Of a stretch of 64,000 nt of DNA, positions 34,243 through 45,048 are shown in pieces. Both the position numbers and the translations under genes were made by a program. The stretch comes from Geosiphon pyriformis. Taxonomy: Eukaryota; Glomeromycota; Glomeromycetes; Archaeosporales; Geosiphonaceae. The notes beneath the pieces are model-generated. The model was not told the origin of the DNA, did no database searches, and worked only from the letters and a program-made list of their open reading frames with translations. Every line of letters starts with the position of its first letter. Within the stretch, counting starts at the first letter, position 1. The stretch is from NCBI GenBank assembly GCA_016748015.1, contig JAAOMT010000436.1:1064033-1128032 (forward strand), in the 5' to 3' direction.

Positions 34243-35590
34243 TCATAACAGTCTGTTGGCATTTTTATTGTCTTTTCCCTTTTTATAATGTACTGTATAA
34301 TTAAATGGTGAAAGTTTTATTTTCCATCTGGCATGGTAATTGTTTGTAAATTCTTGTTTCTGGATTGAAGTCAATCCTTTGTGATTAGTGTACACTTCAA
34401 ATTTTTGACTCAAGTATTTTTTCCATTTGATAACAGCCCAATAAATAGCTAAGTGTTCTAGTGCTGGAGTTCTATAGTTTTTCTCAGCTAGACTTAAGTT
34501 TCTACTGGCATAAGCTACTGGATGTTCTCTTTCATCTGATTTTTTCTGTAATAATACTGCTCCTAATGCTTGACCTAATGTATCAGTGGTGATTATGAAT
34601 GGTTTGCTATGATCTGGATACATCAATATTGGAGCTTGGATAAGCTTTCTTCTTAATGTGTTAAATGCTTCTTGTTGAGCTTCAGTTCATTCATACTTTA
34701 TATTCTTGGTCTGTAGATGGTGAAGTGGCTGAGCCAGTTTTGAAAAGTCTTTGATAAAACGGTGATAATAGTCTGTGAAACCTAAAAATGCTCTTAGTTC
34801 TGTCAAGTTAGTTGGTACCAGAAAGTTTTTAACTACTTCAATCTTGTCTGAATCCATTTTGATTCTATTTTTGCTCACTACATGTTCCAAAAACTTGAGT
34901 TTGGTTTTTCCAAAGAAACATTTGGTTGTATTTAGTTTTAATTCTGCTCTTTTTAATCTTTCGAACACTTGTTAGAAATAATGCAGATAATTATTAAATG
35001 TTTTTGAGAACACATTGATGTCATTCAAGTATATGACTACTGATTTCCATAGTAATCCAGTATAGACAATTTCCATAAGCCATTGGAATGTTGCTGGAGC
35101 ATTCATCAAGCCAAATGACATGACTTTAAACTCAAAATTTTTTTTTCTTGTGGTGAATGCTGTTTTTTCTTTGTTGGCTGAATTCATGGCTACTTGCCAG
35201 TAACTACTATCTAAATCTAGTGTTGAGAACCATTTATTTCCTTTAAAAGCGTCGAATAGTTCTTGGATCTTTGGAGTTAGATAGCTATCATCTTTTGTTA
35301 CTTTATTCAGTTTCCAGTAGTCTACACAAAAACGAATTTTTCCATTTTTTTTATGAACCAATACCACTGGTGATGACTATAGACTCATTGATGGCTGAAT
35401 TAGCCTATTGTTAAGCATTTGGTTAATTTCTTGATGAATGATCTTATGGCTAACTGGTGGTACTCTGTATGCTCTTTGTTTAATTGGCATTGTATTTCCA
35501 GTCTTAATCTGATGCTAAATGATGTTGGTTCAGCCAAATTCATTTTCGCTAGCAAAGATGTCATTGAAATTGTTGAGTAACATTTTGAGT
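34243..35590 (-). pseudogene. Element C reverse transcriptase and RNase H, broken
   Basis: RT frames at 34972-35367 (HKKNGKIRFCVDY, LDLDSSYWQV, IYLNDINVFS) and 34687-34968, then RNase H at 34243-34626 (TTDTLGQALGAVLL, YASRNLSL, YTNHKGL). The catalytic pair Y-L-D-D reads Y-L-N-D and the RNase H Asp reads Asn. Both are G-to-A changes that would abolish activity. Confidence 0.85.
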
Positions 35591-35598
35591 TGCATCTG

Positions 35599-36453
35599 TT
35601 AAAGTGAATCTAGATTTCTCATGTTCATCTGTTCTAATTGTTTTAGTTGGAGCAAATAACATTTACTTTTTCTGTAAATGGTTTGTGATGTAATGTCCAC
35701 ATATCCACAAAGCTGTGGAAAATCTGGAATGTGATTTGGTGGTTGATCCTCAACTTCAGTAGTTAAATATCCAATAATAATTCCCTTTGGTATTTCAATA
35801 ATCTTTTTAATTGCATAATAGATAGAAATTTTGATGTTTTTGGGGCTTTTGGGTGATATGTAGAGATTGGTGAGTCCAATCTCCCCTGATTTACAAATAG
35901 TGGCTTCTGCTTTAAACAATTGAGCTTGATTCCTTACTTCTTTTTTTATGGCTAATATATACTGGTCATATGGCGGAATGGAAATTGTTTGACGGATTGA
36001 GATAATTTCTCTTTTGTTAACAATTTCTTCCTCTGCCATATTAACTGGTATATCTATTCTACCTGTGGATTCAAATCCCTATATCCCTCTTGCTGTTATC
36101 CTTAATTCTTTCCTGTTTTCTACTGATACTAATTTAGCTATTTTCACCAAAGGCAGGAATATTGCCTGTGCTATCTTTTCATTTGGCTCTATGGTATAGG
36201 CCTTTTCTGAGTCATTTTGTAGCATAGCAATGATATTTCCTACATACCCTGTGTCAATTATTTCTCCTCTGATGTTGATTCCTTTTTTTGCTAGGCTATT
36301 TCTAGATGTTAATTGAACCATAGTTGTTGTTAGAATTTCTAGAGCTATTTTGAGATCAATATATGTGCACAAATTTGGTTTTAATTTGATGGCTTCTTTT
36401 CCCAGATATCTCAAATCAAACCCTGCATTGGTATCATGCACACATTCTGGCAT
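35599..36453 (-). pseudogene. Element C dUTPase, broken
   Basis: Recognisable motifs are NAGFDLRY, SRNSLAKKGI (usual SRSSLA), GEIIDTGYVGNI (usual GGVID) and EKIAQAI, then a stop inside the last Gly-rich motif. Substitutions Ser-to-Asn and Gly-to-Glu are again G-to-A. The following frame (35599-36039) matches the beta-rich extension after the A dUTPase. Confidence 0.8.
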
Positions 36454-37567
36454 GATACTTTTATTATTGTTACTATACCATTTGAGTTCTTGCTCCTTAG
36501 ATAGATCAGAAAGTGCAATGTATATTTCAGGGTTTGAATTGGAGTCTGAATCGTTGATATTTTCATTGTCATATTGAACAGAGCTGAAAACAGTGTTTTC
36601 CTTATTATTGTTGTCAGAGTTTGAATCAGGATTGAAAAGTTGATTCCAATTCTGATGTGCAGTTGCTCATTGGTTCATCTTCTTCTGAGATCATGTAGAT
36701 CATGCATGGTGGTGGATTGTAAATGAGGTCACACTTATTACAATACTGGAAGTCACATGGGATCAAACAGTGGTCACATAATCAGGTGTTTATTTCTTCT
36801 AAGCATTGTTCCTGCTCTTCTCTGGTGGGTGCTAATTACTGGTAATGTTCATGAAATTCCTCTGGGTTGTCCTTAATGTTGCCAAAGATGTTGAAAGTTT
36901 GGACGTATTCAGGTTCAAGAAGAGATAAAGGGTTGTTTTTTATTTTCAGTAGTTTACTGGTTGTTACACCTTTTGTTTTCGCATATGTCATTCTCCAGAG
37001 TTCATGTTCATTGTAGAAATATCTTTTTAATTGTTACAATGCTCTTTTTCAGATGTTATTAATAGAAGTTTTTTTGCATACCTAGTTGTTTATTAAGATG
37101 GTATACTGGCATGTCTTATTACATATCTTTCCTCACCCAGGAATGTCATTCCACATTCTTTCGTTAGGCAAGATAGTTTCACATGCGAGACATGGTTGGT
37201 TGTCCCATTTTCCTTGTCATTTCAGTCATCCAAAGCATTCTATGATGCATGGGCGGCAATAGAATTTTGTTGTTATGACATATTCTTTATCATTGCCATA
37301 ACAAGTGCCTATTGATGACAGTTTCTTGCTGCAATTAACATACTCTAATTTTGGTCAACAATAATTGGATGGTTGTAATAAAGTATAAGCATATGGACTG
37401 TAAGTGCTGCTGGTGAGGATAGTTTCTTCTTTTTTCTTCTTTCTCTTTCCTTTGTCAGTTTTTTTCTACTTTCAGGTTGTAGATTCATCTTGATCATTAT
37501 CTATTTCCCAGGCTTGGCTGGTATTCCAAGTAAGTTTTTTGTTCTCCTTCTCTTTTCCTTTGTCATC
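36454..37567 (-). pseudogene. Element C Cys-rich module, broken
   Basis: Scattered frames with paired cysteines, including DNQPCLACETILP near 37,180, align with the A module. Many stops. Function unknown. Confidence 0.5.
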
Positions 37568-38287
37568 TCAAGAAAGTATCAGTAGTAGCTCGTTATGGTT
37601 TTCATCAGCCCAAGAGACTTGGTATGCTTCCCAGGTAGGTTTTTCTTTGTCTTCCTCGAATTTGATAAGTGAGGTTGTCAAATTGGTGGTTTTGAAATGG
37701 CCACACATGGCTGGTACATGTGTGTGTTGACCATTTTGGCTCAGTTGGAGCTCTTGCATTGTCCAGTCCAGTATGGCATTGGTTTTAGATAACCAGTCAT
37801 TCTCTACTAATACCTGATATTGGGTTGCTTCCATCACTAGAACTTTAATGGGAATGATGATGCCATTAACTTCAAAAGGGAAGTCATCAATCTCACCAAT
37901 AGGAGTTTTGGTTGCTCCATTGGTGGTTATGATTCTGGCACTGGCAGTACAATCAACTCGGCAACCTAATTGGTCCATGAGTTGTTTTGTAATGATGCTG
38001 CCAGCTAATCCACTGTCTAGAATCAGTTTGATGGAGTGGCCATCAACTTTAGCATTAGTGTACATGGCAGTAATGGGTTTTTCTTCCAGAGTGGCTCCAC
38101 TAAATAACGGTGTGGTCGACGGTTCTTTGAGTTTAAATGGGAAGATGGCATCCAGTAATTCGTTCTCAATAATAGTAGCTGGCAAAATGTTACTGGTAAG
38201 TGTTGGGTGTTGGTTGGCTTTCAGGTTATTGGGTTGAGCATCTTTTGGGGTAATCAGTAGACTTAAATAGTTCTGGGTGTTGGGCAT
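37568..38287 (-). pseudogene. Element C retropepsin-type protease
   Basis: LILDSGLAGSIITKQLMDQL is the active site, followed by TPIGEIDDFPFEVNG and LVENDWLSKTNA (usual G-N-D-W). The 239-codon frame is open but the surrounding pol is broken. Confidence 0.82.
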
Positions 38288-40351
38288 ACCCAGTGTCCAA
38301 ATTCCATTGTTAAGATCTTGCTGATTGTGTAGAAGAACTAAGAATTGGTTGGTGGACTACCATCAATGATCTCCAGCTTTGTTGAGTCAATCTCGGCCTT
38401 TGAGTTCTGTTTTGAGATAAGTTCTGTGGTGGTGTTTGAATTTGTTGGGGCTGATATATTACCTGAGGCTGTGGCTGATAAATGGGTTGTGGCTATGGCT
38501 AATAATTTGCTGGTGTCATTGGTTGATAAATTGGTGTTTAATATACTGGTGGTTGATAAGGTGGCTGCTGCATCATAGGTAGGTAATTCTGATGATATGG
38601 TTCTGAGTTTGGTGGGTTATTTGGAATTTGAAACCAGCAATCAGGGTTTTGATATTGATTTCCCGATTATTGGTTATTTAAGTGATGGCAGCAATCGATT
38701 TGTAGATGTCCTTGTTTACCACAATAGTGGCAAACACGTATTTCCTGTTGCCACTGTTGATTGGTTGACAATAATGAACATGACTGATTCTGGAAACGAT
38801 TTGCATTTCCAGAATTATTGCATCATTGTAGTAGTTAATAAATTGCATGATTGTCAATTAAGTATTTCTCTAATTTTTGATTGATGGAATCACTAAATTG
38901 TTTTAATTTGGAATCCAATTCAGATGATCCATTTATTACTAGATTAACGGCTTGGGCATGGTTAGCTTCGAGTTCAGCAGCTTCAAAATCTCTGGCATTT
39001 GTGACAGTTGCTTACAGATCAATGGGATGCATTGGACATATGCATTGCAGAATGCTACTGCATAATCCGCGAATAAACTGATTTAGAATCTGGGCTACTG
39101 TGAAATAATTGGGGTCAATGGCTTGGATATGGTGCAGATTTCTGTGGAAGCATCCTAAGTAAGTAGTGACTGCTTTATTTTCTTCTTGTTTAATGGTAGT
39201 GAAGGTGTTTGCTAGTCTGTTAATGCTGTTATTATTGCTAAAGTATCTTAAGAACTCTATTTTGAATGCATTAAAATCTTGGGGTTTGTTGACTTGGCAG
39301 TATTCTGAAAAAAATATGAGATGGCTTGTATGGCTTTGGCATCATTCCATCCATTAGCTGCAATGGCTTTCCCCACATCATTTAGCCATACTTGGGCATT
39401 GTTCTTTTTGCCAGTGAATTTTTTGAGTTTGGCTATTGGTGTGTATGCTATTAGATCTAAGTTGGGTTGTGGTGGTTGTTGAAGTGGTACTAGTGGCTGT
39501 TGAATCTGCTGGTGTGGTTGTTGTAGTGGCTGGCCAATTGGTTCAACTGGTGGTAGATTAATGATAATAACAGAAGATAGGTCTGGTTGATTAATTAGAT
39601 TGGAATTCTGATTGTTCTGATTTGGCAGTGGTTGAATATTCAGAGTTTTGATTTCCGGGTTTTTTAAATTTGAATTTTGCTGGGTTTGAAGATTCAGGAT
39701 TCCAAATTCCGAGTTTTCTGTGATTGAGTTTTAGTAAGTAAATTCTTGATCTTTAGATTTTTTTTCTTCCTCTTCTTCTGATTCTGTTATTTCCCAAAGA
39801 CTCGTGTTTTCAAAATCTGGTTAAGATGGTGGTGATTGGAATCCTGATGGCGTTGGCGATCATAATTTAAATTCTTCAAAGTAATCGCCATATGGTCCTA
39901 ATAACTCTGTTTTTTATTGTTTACTTTAAAATGAGAAGTGTCTAAAGATTGATGTCATGTTTGATATGGATGCGTCTGTTGATAAGATGTTGATGGCACT
40001 TCCGGGTGTATAATGGTATGATAGATGAGTGGGTGATTCAACTTGAGTTTTCTTCCAATTGGGTGGTTGGATTTGTTTTGGTGTTACTGCTGGAGTTTGC
40101 AATTTTCCTTTGCCTTTATCTGCGTAGGTGATGGGAAATTGTTGTTGTGTATACTTTTCAATAGTTTGATTGATTTCCCTAATAATTGGTGCGAAACTGT
40201 AGTTTCTTGGTAAGCTGGTATGTTGAAATAATTCTGTATAAAAATTTTCTCTTGTGGATTCAATGTTAACTGTTCCTCCTAAGCAGTCTGTGATTTTATT
40301 GTTGACATAAAAGTTAAAGACTGATTCCACTGGGAAATAATTATTGTTCAA
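38288..40351 (-). pseudogene. Element C gag, decayed
   Basis: An N-terminal frame at 39926-40351 (141 aa) starts MNNNYFPVESVFNFYVNNK. The capsid region at about 38,880-39,450 is broken by stops. A CCHC knuckle VCHYCGKQGHLQIDC is readable near 38,700-38,745. Gln/Pro-rich linkers surround it. Confidence 0.7.
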
Positions 40352-40480
40352 CCCTAATTGTTAACTGTACTATTGGAATAAGGATTTGGCAAATCCTAAA
40401 TGGTTTGTTTCTATGATTTCTGATTTTGCTGCTTTTGGATGATTGTTAATGGTGCTGGTTCTCTGTAGGATTATATCTCA

Positions 40481-40492
40481 CAGAGAACACCA
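40481..40492 (-). other. Element C primer-binding site
   Basis: Minus-strand TGGTGTTCTCTG starts two bases after the 5' LTR, same spacing as in element A. Confidence 0.65.
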
Positions 40493-40798
40493 AATATTAC
40501 AGATGATTATTTGGGGTCTCAAATTAAATAACAAATCTGTAACTTGGCACTTAATATCTTAACAATACTGATATTACTGGCATGTTGGTTGTATCTGAAG
40601 GTTTTTAGAGTGGAGTGCTTTGTATAATGAACAAAGATTCAATGATAATGTAGTTGGTTGGTGAGTTGTGTTCCCAATTTCTGTCTTTAGTTTGGTGGTG
40701 TTACAGTTTAAGAATTTAGAAAAAAGAATCATAAAAATAATACAAACTATTCAATCATAATATAGCACAGTAATAATCTTAGAAAGGTAATGATTAAC

Positions 40799-40890
40799 AT
40801 AGTAGCAAACACCATCTTGCAATAGTGGCAAGCACCAGTTCACAATAGCAGCCAACACCAACTGGTGATAGCAGCAAACACCAGGTTGAA
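40799..40890. repeat. 23-bp x 4 tandem repeat in LTR E
   Basis: Four consecutive 23-bp units beginning ATAGYRGC and containing a CACCA core lie upstream of a TATATA stretch, so they may be promoter repeats. Confidence 0.75.
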
Positions 40891-40940
40891 ATATCAAAAA
40901 GAAAGTATTTTCTCATAGAACTACAAACATGTATATATAC

Positions 40941-41092
40941 NNNNNNNNNNNNNNNNNNNNNNNNNNNNNNNNNNNNNNNNNNNNNNNNNNNNNNNNNNNN
41001 NNNNNNNNNNNNNNNNNNNNNNNNNNNNNNNNNNNNNNNNNNNNNNNNNNNNNNNNNNNNNNNNNNNNNNNNNNNNNNNNNNNNNNNNNNNN
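40941..41092. other. Assembly gap (152 N)
   Basis: Unknown bases inside LTR E. Confidence 0.95.
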
Positions 41093-41879
41093 TAGAAAAG
41101 TGCTAAAGACCATTAACATTCTGTGTTTCTAGATTAGAGAAACACATCAGGCAATTGCAAGGATAGCCTCAGAGAAGACCCCAGACAGTGGGTAGATTTC
41201 AGTTCAGCCTCTGAAAAGGAGTACATAAACACACACAACAATCAAGAATTAAAGAATAACTTACATCGCAACAGTAAAAAGAAAGCCTTCAGTGTAACAG
41301 TGACATTATCACACAAATAGAACTGAGGAACTCACGAAAGACTGATTGCAATTAAAGTGGGATATCAGCAATTAAATATAACAAGAAAACCATCCCGTAA
41401 CAGTGGCCAGTTTATTTTGGCATTCGTGCCTTTTTGGTAAGCTATCCGTTAACATATATATAATTTTACCCTTATTTCTGAGTCTTTTACCAGGCTATTC
41501 ATGATGTCAATTACTCAGCACTTTAATTCTTAATCAGTTAATTTTCAACAAGAAAAATCAAAGAAATAAATAAATAAATAAAAATAAAGAAATAAGCCAA
41601 AGTAATACACAAGTTAGTATCTTATCAATAGCTGTAATCAAGAGCTATTGTTCCAGTGTAGTTAAGTACTAATTATTATCAACATGAAGTGTTGATAGTG
41701 AAGAGTAAATTTGGATAGTAAATGATTTATTTATTTAATATTTGTGAATAGAAGATTTCTAACTAGAGATTCTGCTCTTTCTATTACTAACGCTACTGCT
41801 ATATATACATAATTGATGTTCTATAAGATTGCTCACATTCCTGAGTGATGTGCTATGATTTCTTGAGCAATGCTTATAT

Positions 41880-42019
41880 TGCTGAACAATGTGCCCTAAT
41901 TTTCTAACATCACTCCACATTGCTGAGCAATGTGCTGTGTTTTCTGATATTGCTCCACATTATTGAGCAATGTGCCATGATTTCTGATATTGCTCTACAT
42001 TGTTGAGCAATATGCTCAT
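41880..42019. repeat. 40-bp minisatellite in the C right LTR
   Basis: About 3.5 units containing TTGAGCAATGTG and GATATTGCTCCACAT. The left LTR (about 21,630-21,685) has about 1.5 units. Confidence 0.75.
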
Positions 42020-42084
42020 GTGCTAAATACTATTCTCTTATTGGTCTACTATTTTTTATATCTGTTTTCTTTTTATGAGTAACA

Positions 42085-42938
42085 ATATTTATATTAATTT
42101 TTAATTTTTTTAATTTTTTAATATATAATAATAAATAGTAAAATAAATATAAACTAATTAATAAAAATAAATTTTTTTTGTTTGTAAATTTGAATTTTTG
42201 TATTTTTTTATACAATTAAATCTGAAATAATCTATATTTTTAGTAAATACAAATTGTTATAAATTATTACAGATTATAAGTTTTTTTAGGTTTAAGTATA
42301 TATAGTATACATATACTAAAAATAGATATAATATTATTAAAAAATAAATTTATTTGCATAAAAATCTTTAAATAGTTTATGCAATATTAAAGAAACTTAT
42401 AAGAGTTATTTGTTTTTGTTTATCTTGTATTTTCTAGTATATATTTAACATAAACAAACTTACTAATTACATCATAAAATTTTTTGCTATTTTTAAGTTT
42501 TATTAAGATTTGTAATAGCAATTAGTACATTCTTAATATTTATTATTTTTGTATTTTTTATTTTTTATTTTTTATTAGAGCTATTATACTTTGTTTTATA
42601 ATTTGTTATAATATAATTTGCAATCTCATCATCATCCAGATATTCCAAAATAATTGTATTGTTTTTATTAGATAAATTTACCAATTTTTTAATTGATTAA
42701 TTTAGCTGTATATAATTAAACTTTTTGTAGCAATCTTTAATTTTTTTAATATTATTTTTTGATATTATTTCTAAATTTGTAGTTTTATTCTAAAAGTTGT
42801 TATTTGTATTGATTGAAAAAATGCCAACTTTGTACCAGCAATAAGTAATTATTTTATTTAAACCATTTTTTTATGTTCTATAAATTAAACATATTGTTTG
42901 AAGTTTGTTAATTATATAAATATTATTAGTACTATTAT

Positions 42939-42939
<1 letters not shown>
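42085..42939. other. AT-rich DNA between element C and LINE 1
   Basis: Low-complexity AT-rich sequence continuous in type with 20.0-20.97 kb, as expected for the C target. No gene recognised. Confidence 0.5.

Positions 42940-42976
<37 letters not shown>
42940..42976. repeat. A37 homopolymer at the 5' junction of LINE 1
   Basis: Thirty-seven consecutive A residues end exactly where the LINE 5' sequence (TGATCCCCTGG) begins. See findings. Confidence 0.9.
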
Positions 42977-42978
<2 letters not shown>

Positions 42979-43089
42979 ATCCCCTGGTCACAATGAGAGC
43001 ATTGAGTAGCCAGAGAAATACACTTCCCTTTTTCCCTTTTCCTTTTTTGTTTTTTTGTTATTTCTTTCAATACCCCTTTGTCCACTGCT

Positions 43090-45048
43090 ATGGAACTGGC
43101 AAGTTCTTCTGCTGGTGGTTCTGGGTCTGGTTCGACTGAGTTGAGGACCCAATCTGGCATTAGAAGCAAGAAGCGTGTTGAGAGTGTCCATTTTTGCGGT
43201 GCATCATACAAGAAGCCAAGAAAGCCTGAAGCTGCTGAGAGGATGGTGGATTTGTCGGCTGGTTCTCTCTCTGTAGGCATTTTGGGTGCTGACGGGGTGG
43301 AATGCAAGAAGTCCTGGGGCAGTGACGTGGAAAGTGATGGTAATAGTGTTAGCAAGATCTCAGATATGGAAAACTTAAAGAATATGGTTGCAGAAGAAAC
43401 GAGTTACGTGGATTCAAATGCCTTGGACACTGATGATATGACGAACGATACCACTCCAAGGATGACAAGGACTGTGACTTACATGCTAGGCCAATTGTCA
43501 AAACCTCTTGCTTTTGACAAAATGAGTGATGATGAGAACACTATAGTACTTCTGTTCCCGAAATTCTCTGGTTTCAAGCGCTTGCTGGCAGTTGAGTCAC
43601 GTGTCACGGAAAATAGGAATTTTGAACCAGTTAAATTGTTTGTCTTAGATATTGAGATTTTGGCAGTGCCTGGAAAGACAAATGTTGACAAATTAATGGC
43701 TGTAAAAAAAAATTTTTATCGAATTGATGGATTTGGAGGAGCTTCAACTCCCTCAAAATTTCCAGGAATAATAAGATCTTCATTTACATCTGAAAAAAGT
43801 TTGATTAAGGCAAGGGAAATGGCAATTAGTGAAAAAATTTTGGTAAATGATGATCTAAGAAAAGTAAACAGCCATTCAGATTAGGAGGTAATCATCAAGG
43901 AAATCCCAGTGGATCTTCCCAAATCGGTAATTGAGGCAGTGTTCTCCAGGTTTGGCAAGATTATTTCAATCAAAGTACAACTTATTGGTCTTTGGCAAAA
44001 GACCTTAATGGAATATAAATCATCTAAGATAGCTGATTTGGTCGCAGCTAGATGGTCTGTGCTTATAGAAAAGGATTCTGTTCACGTGGCAAAGGCAAAT
44101 ATTGATAAACAAACGTGGATATATAGGGATCAGCATCGGGCATTGCTTTACACTCTTCCAGTTGGCACCACCGCCCATGATTTGTCTGAATTGGTAGAGA
44201 CTTATGGCGGGAGAACTTGTTATATTGGCTGTAATCCAACTTCATATGTTCATGATTGGTGTGCTGTGATTTGTTTTGAAAGTGAGGCATCCAAGTTGGC
44301 TGCTATTGGTTTGGTTCTGGTTTTCAAGAGTGCAAGTTTGCATTGGGCTGATCTTTTTTTGACCTGTTGCACAGTGTGTAAACAGTTCAGTCATGTTTCT
44401 GGTGTTTGTTCTATGGGTGAGAATTCTGGTGCTCGCAGTAAGTGGGTGGTAACTTCTCAGGATCGGGTTTGTCTGGCTAATGTATATAAGAAAAAGTGGG
44501 CTCCTATCACTTACCCAGTTTCTTTTGGTGGCAAGACATGGGCCCAAATTGCTGGTGGCCCTCCCTCTTATGTGGTTTCTTCTGGTCCTTCTGGTGTTGG
44601 TGCGAATTTCAGTACTGAATCTGCTTCAGTAGTATTCCCCCCTTCTGATATCTCTGGTTTGTGCAATTGGGTGGCGTCTTTGGAATGCTCTTTGGAGCTT
44701 TTGACGGACCAAGTTTCTGCCATTGCAAAAAAACTGGGCTGTATTGAAGTGGTATCTTCAGTGTCTTCTTTTCTTGCCTCCCATCCTATTGCATCTGCTT
44801 CTCTGGCCTCATGCATGGATTTGGATATGGCACTGGATGTTCCATTGGCAACATCTCCTTCTCTTCGCCCAACTGTTGATGATGCTGGCCCTGATTTTGG
44901 TTCCAGTAGTTCGAAGGTTTTGACTGCCAAGATTGGTGGTTTGGAGTCAAAGTTGATGGCTTTGGATGCATCAGTCGGCTCGGTTTTGGCTAGATTGAAT
45001 ATGTTGTGTTCTGGTTTGGGTTTTTCAGTTCTCTTGTCTTCTCAATGA
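43090..45048 (+). pseudogene. LINE 1 ORF1 (RNA-binding protein), one internal stop
   Basis: One frame from ATG 43090 to TGA 45046-45048, 652 codons, broken only by TAG at 43882-43884. The first part is acidic and Ser-rich. After the stop an RRM-like fold is suggested by IIKEIPVDLPKSVIEAVFSR and FGKIISIKV. A zinc knuckle CTVCKQFSHVSGVC (C-x2-C-x4-H-x4-C) lies near 44,373-44,414, then SFGGKTWAQIAGGPPS and a helical C-terminal tail. LINE 2 repeats this plan with CAKCGKLDHMSLNC. ORF1 proteins coat LINE RNA. The final TGA overlaps the ORF2 start as ATGA. Confidence 0.85.

Larger units (their letters stand above)
40699..41402. mobile_element. Solo LTR 'E' inside the C LTR
   Basis: Begins TGTTACAG and ends CCCGTAACA, flanked on both sides by GTGG (40695-40698 and 41403-41406). 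The left C LTR shows the uninterrupted site (CTTGGTGGTCAGTTT), which proves an insertion. No coding sequence is visible, so a solo LTR is likelier than a full element, though 152 bases are unknown. Confidence 0.85.
20969..42084 (-). mobile_element. Ty3/Gypsy LTR retrotransposon 'C', host of the nested stack
   Basis: Terminal repeats at 20969-21750 and 40495-42084 begin TG/TA...GTAACA and are flanked by the same 4 bp, ATAT (20965-20968 and 42085-42088). The sense strand is minus: primer-binding site next to the right LTR, polypurine tract next to the left. Domain order from the right is gag, CCHC knuckle, protease, Cys-rich module, dUTPase, RT, RNase H, integrase, third ORF. Element A (23,073-32,465) splits the third ORF, LTR D lies beside it, and LTR E sits in the right LTR. 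All reading frames are broken, so C is dead. Confidence 0.9.
40495..42084 (-). repeat. Element C 5' LTR (right copy, interrupted by LTR E)
   Basis: Starts TATTACAG (TG mutated to TA) and ends GAGTAACA. Removing insertion E and its duplication leaves about 882 bp, 100 bp longer than the left copy, largely from extra 40-bp minisatellite units. Confidence 0.88.

Noticed and set aside
40913-41132. ORFs of 67-68 codons across the N gap
   Set aside because: They exist only because N codons are read through.
44242-44971. Minus-strand ORFs inside LINE 1 ORF1
   Set aside because: Shadows of the plus-strand ORF1, which has the zinc knuckle and matches LINE 2.
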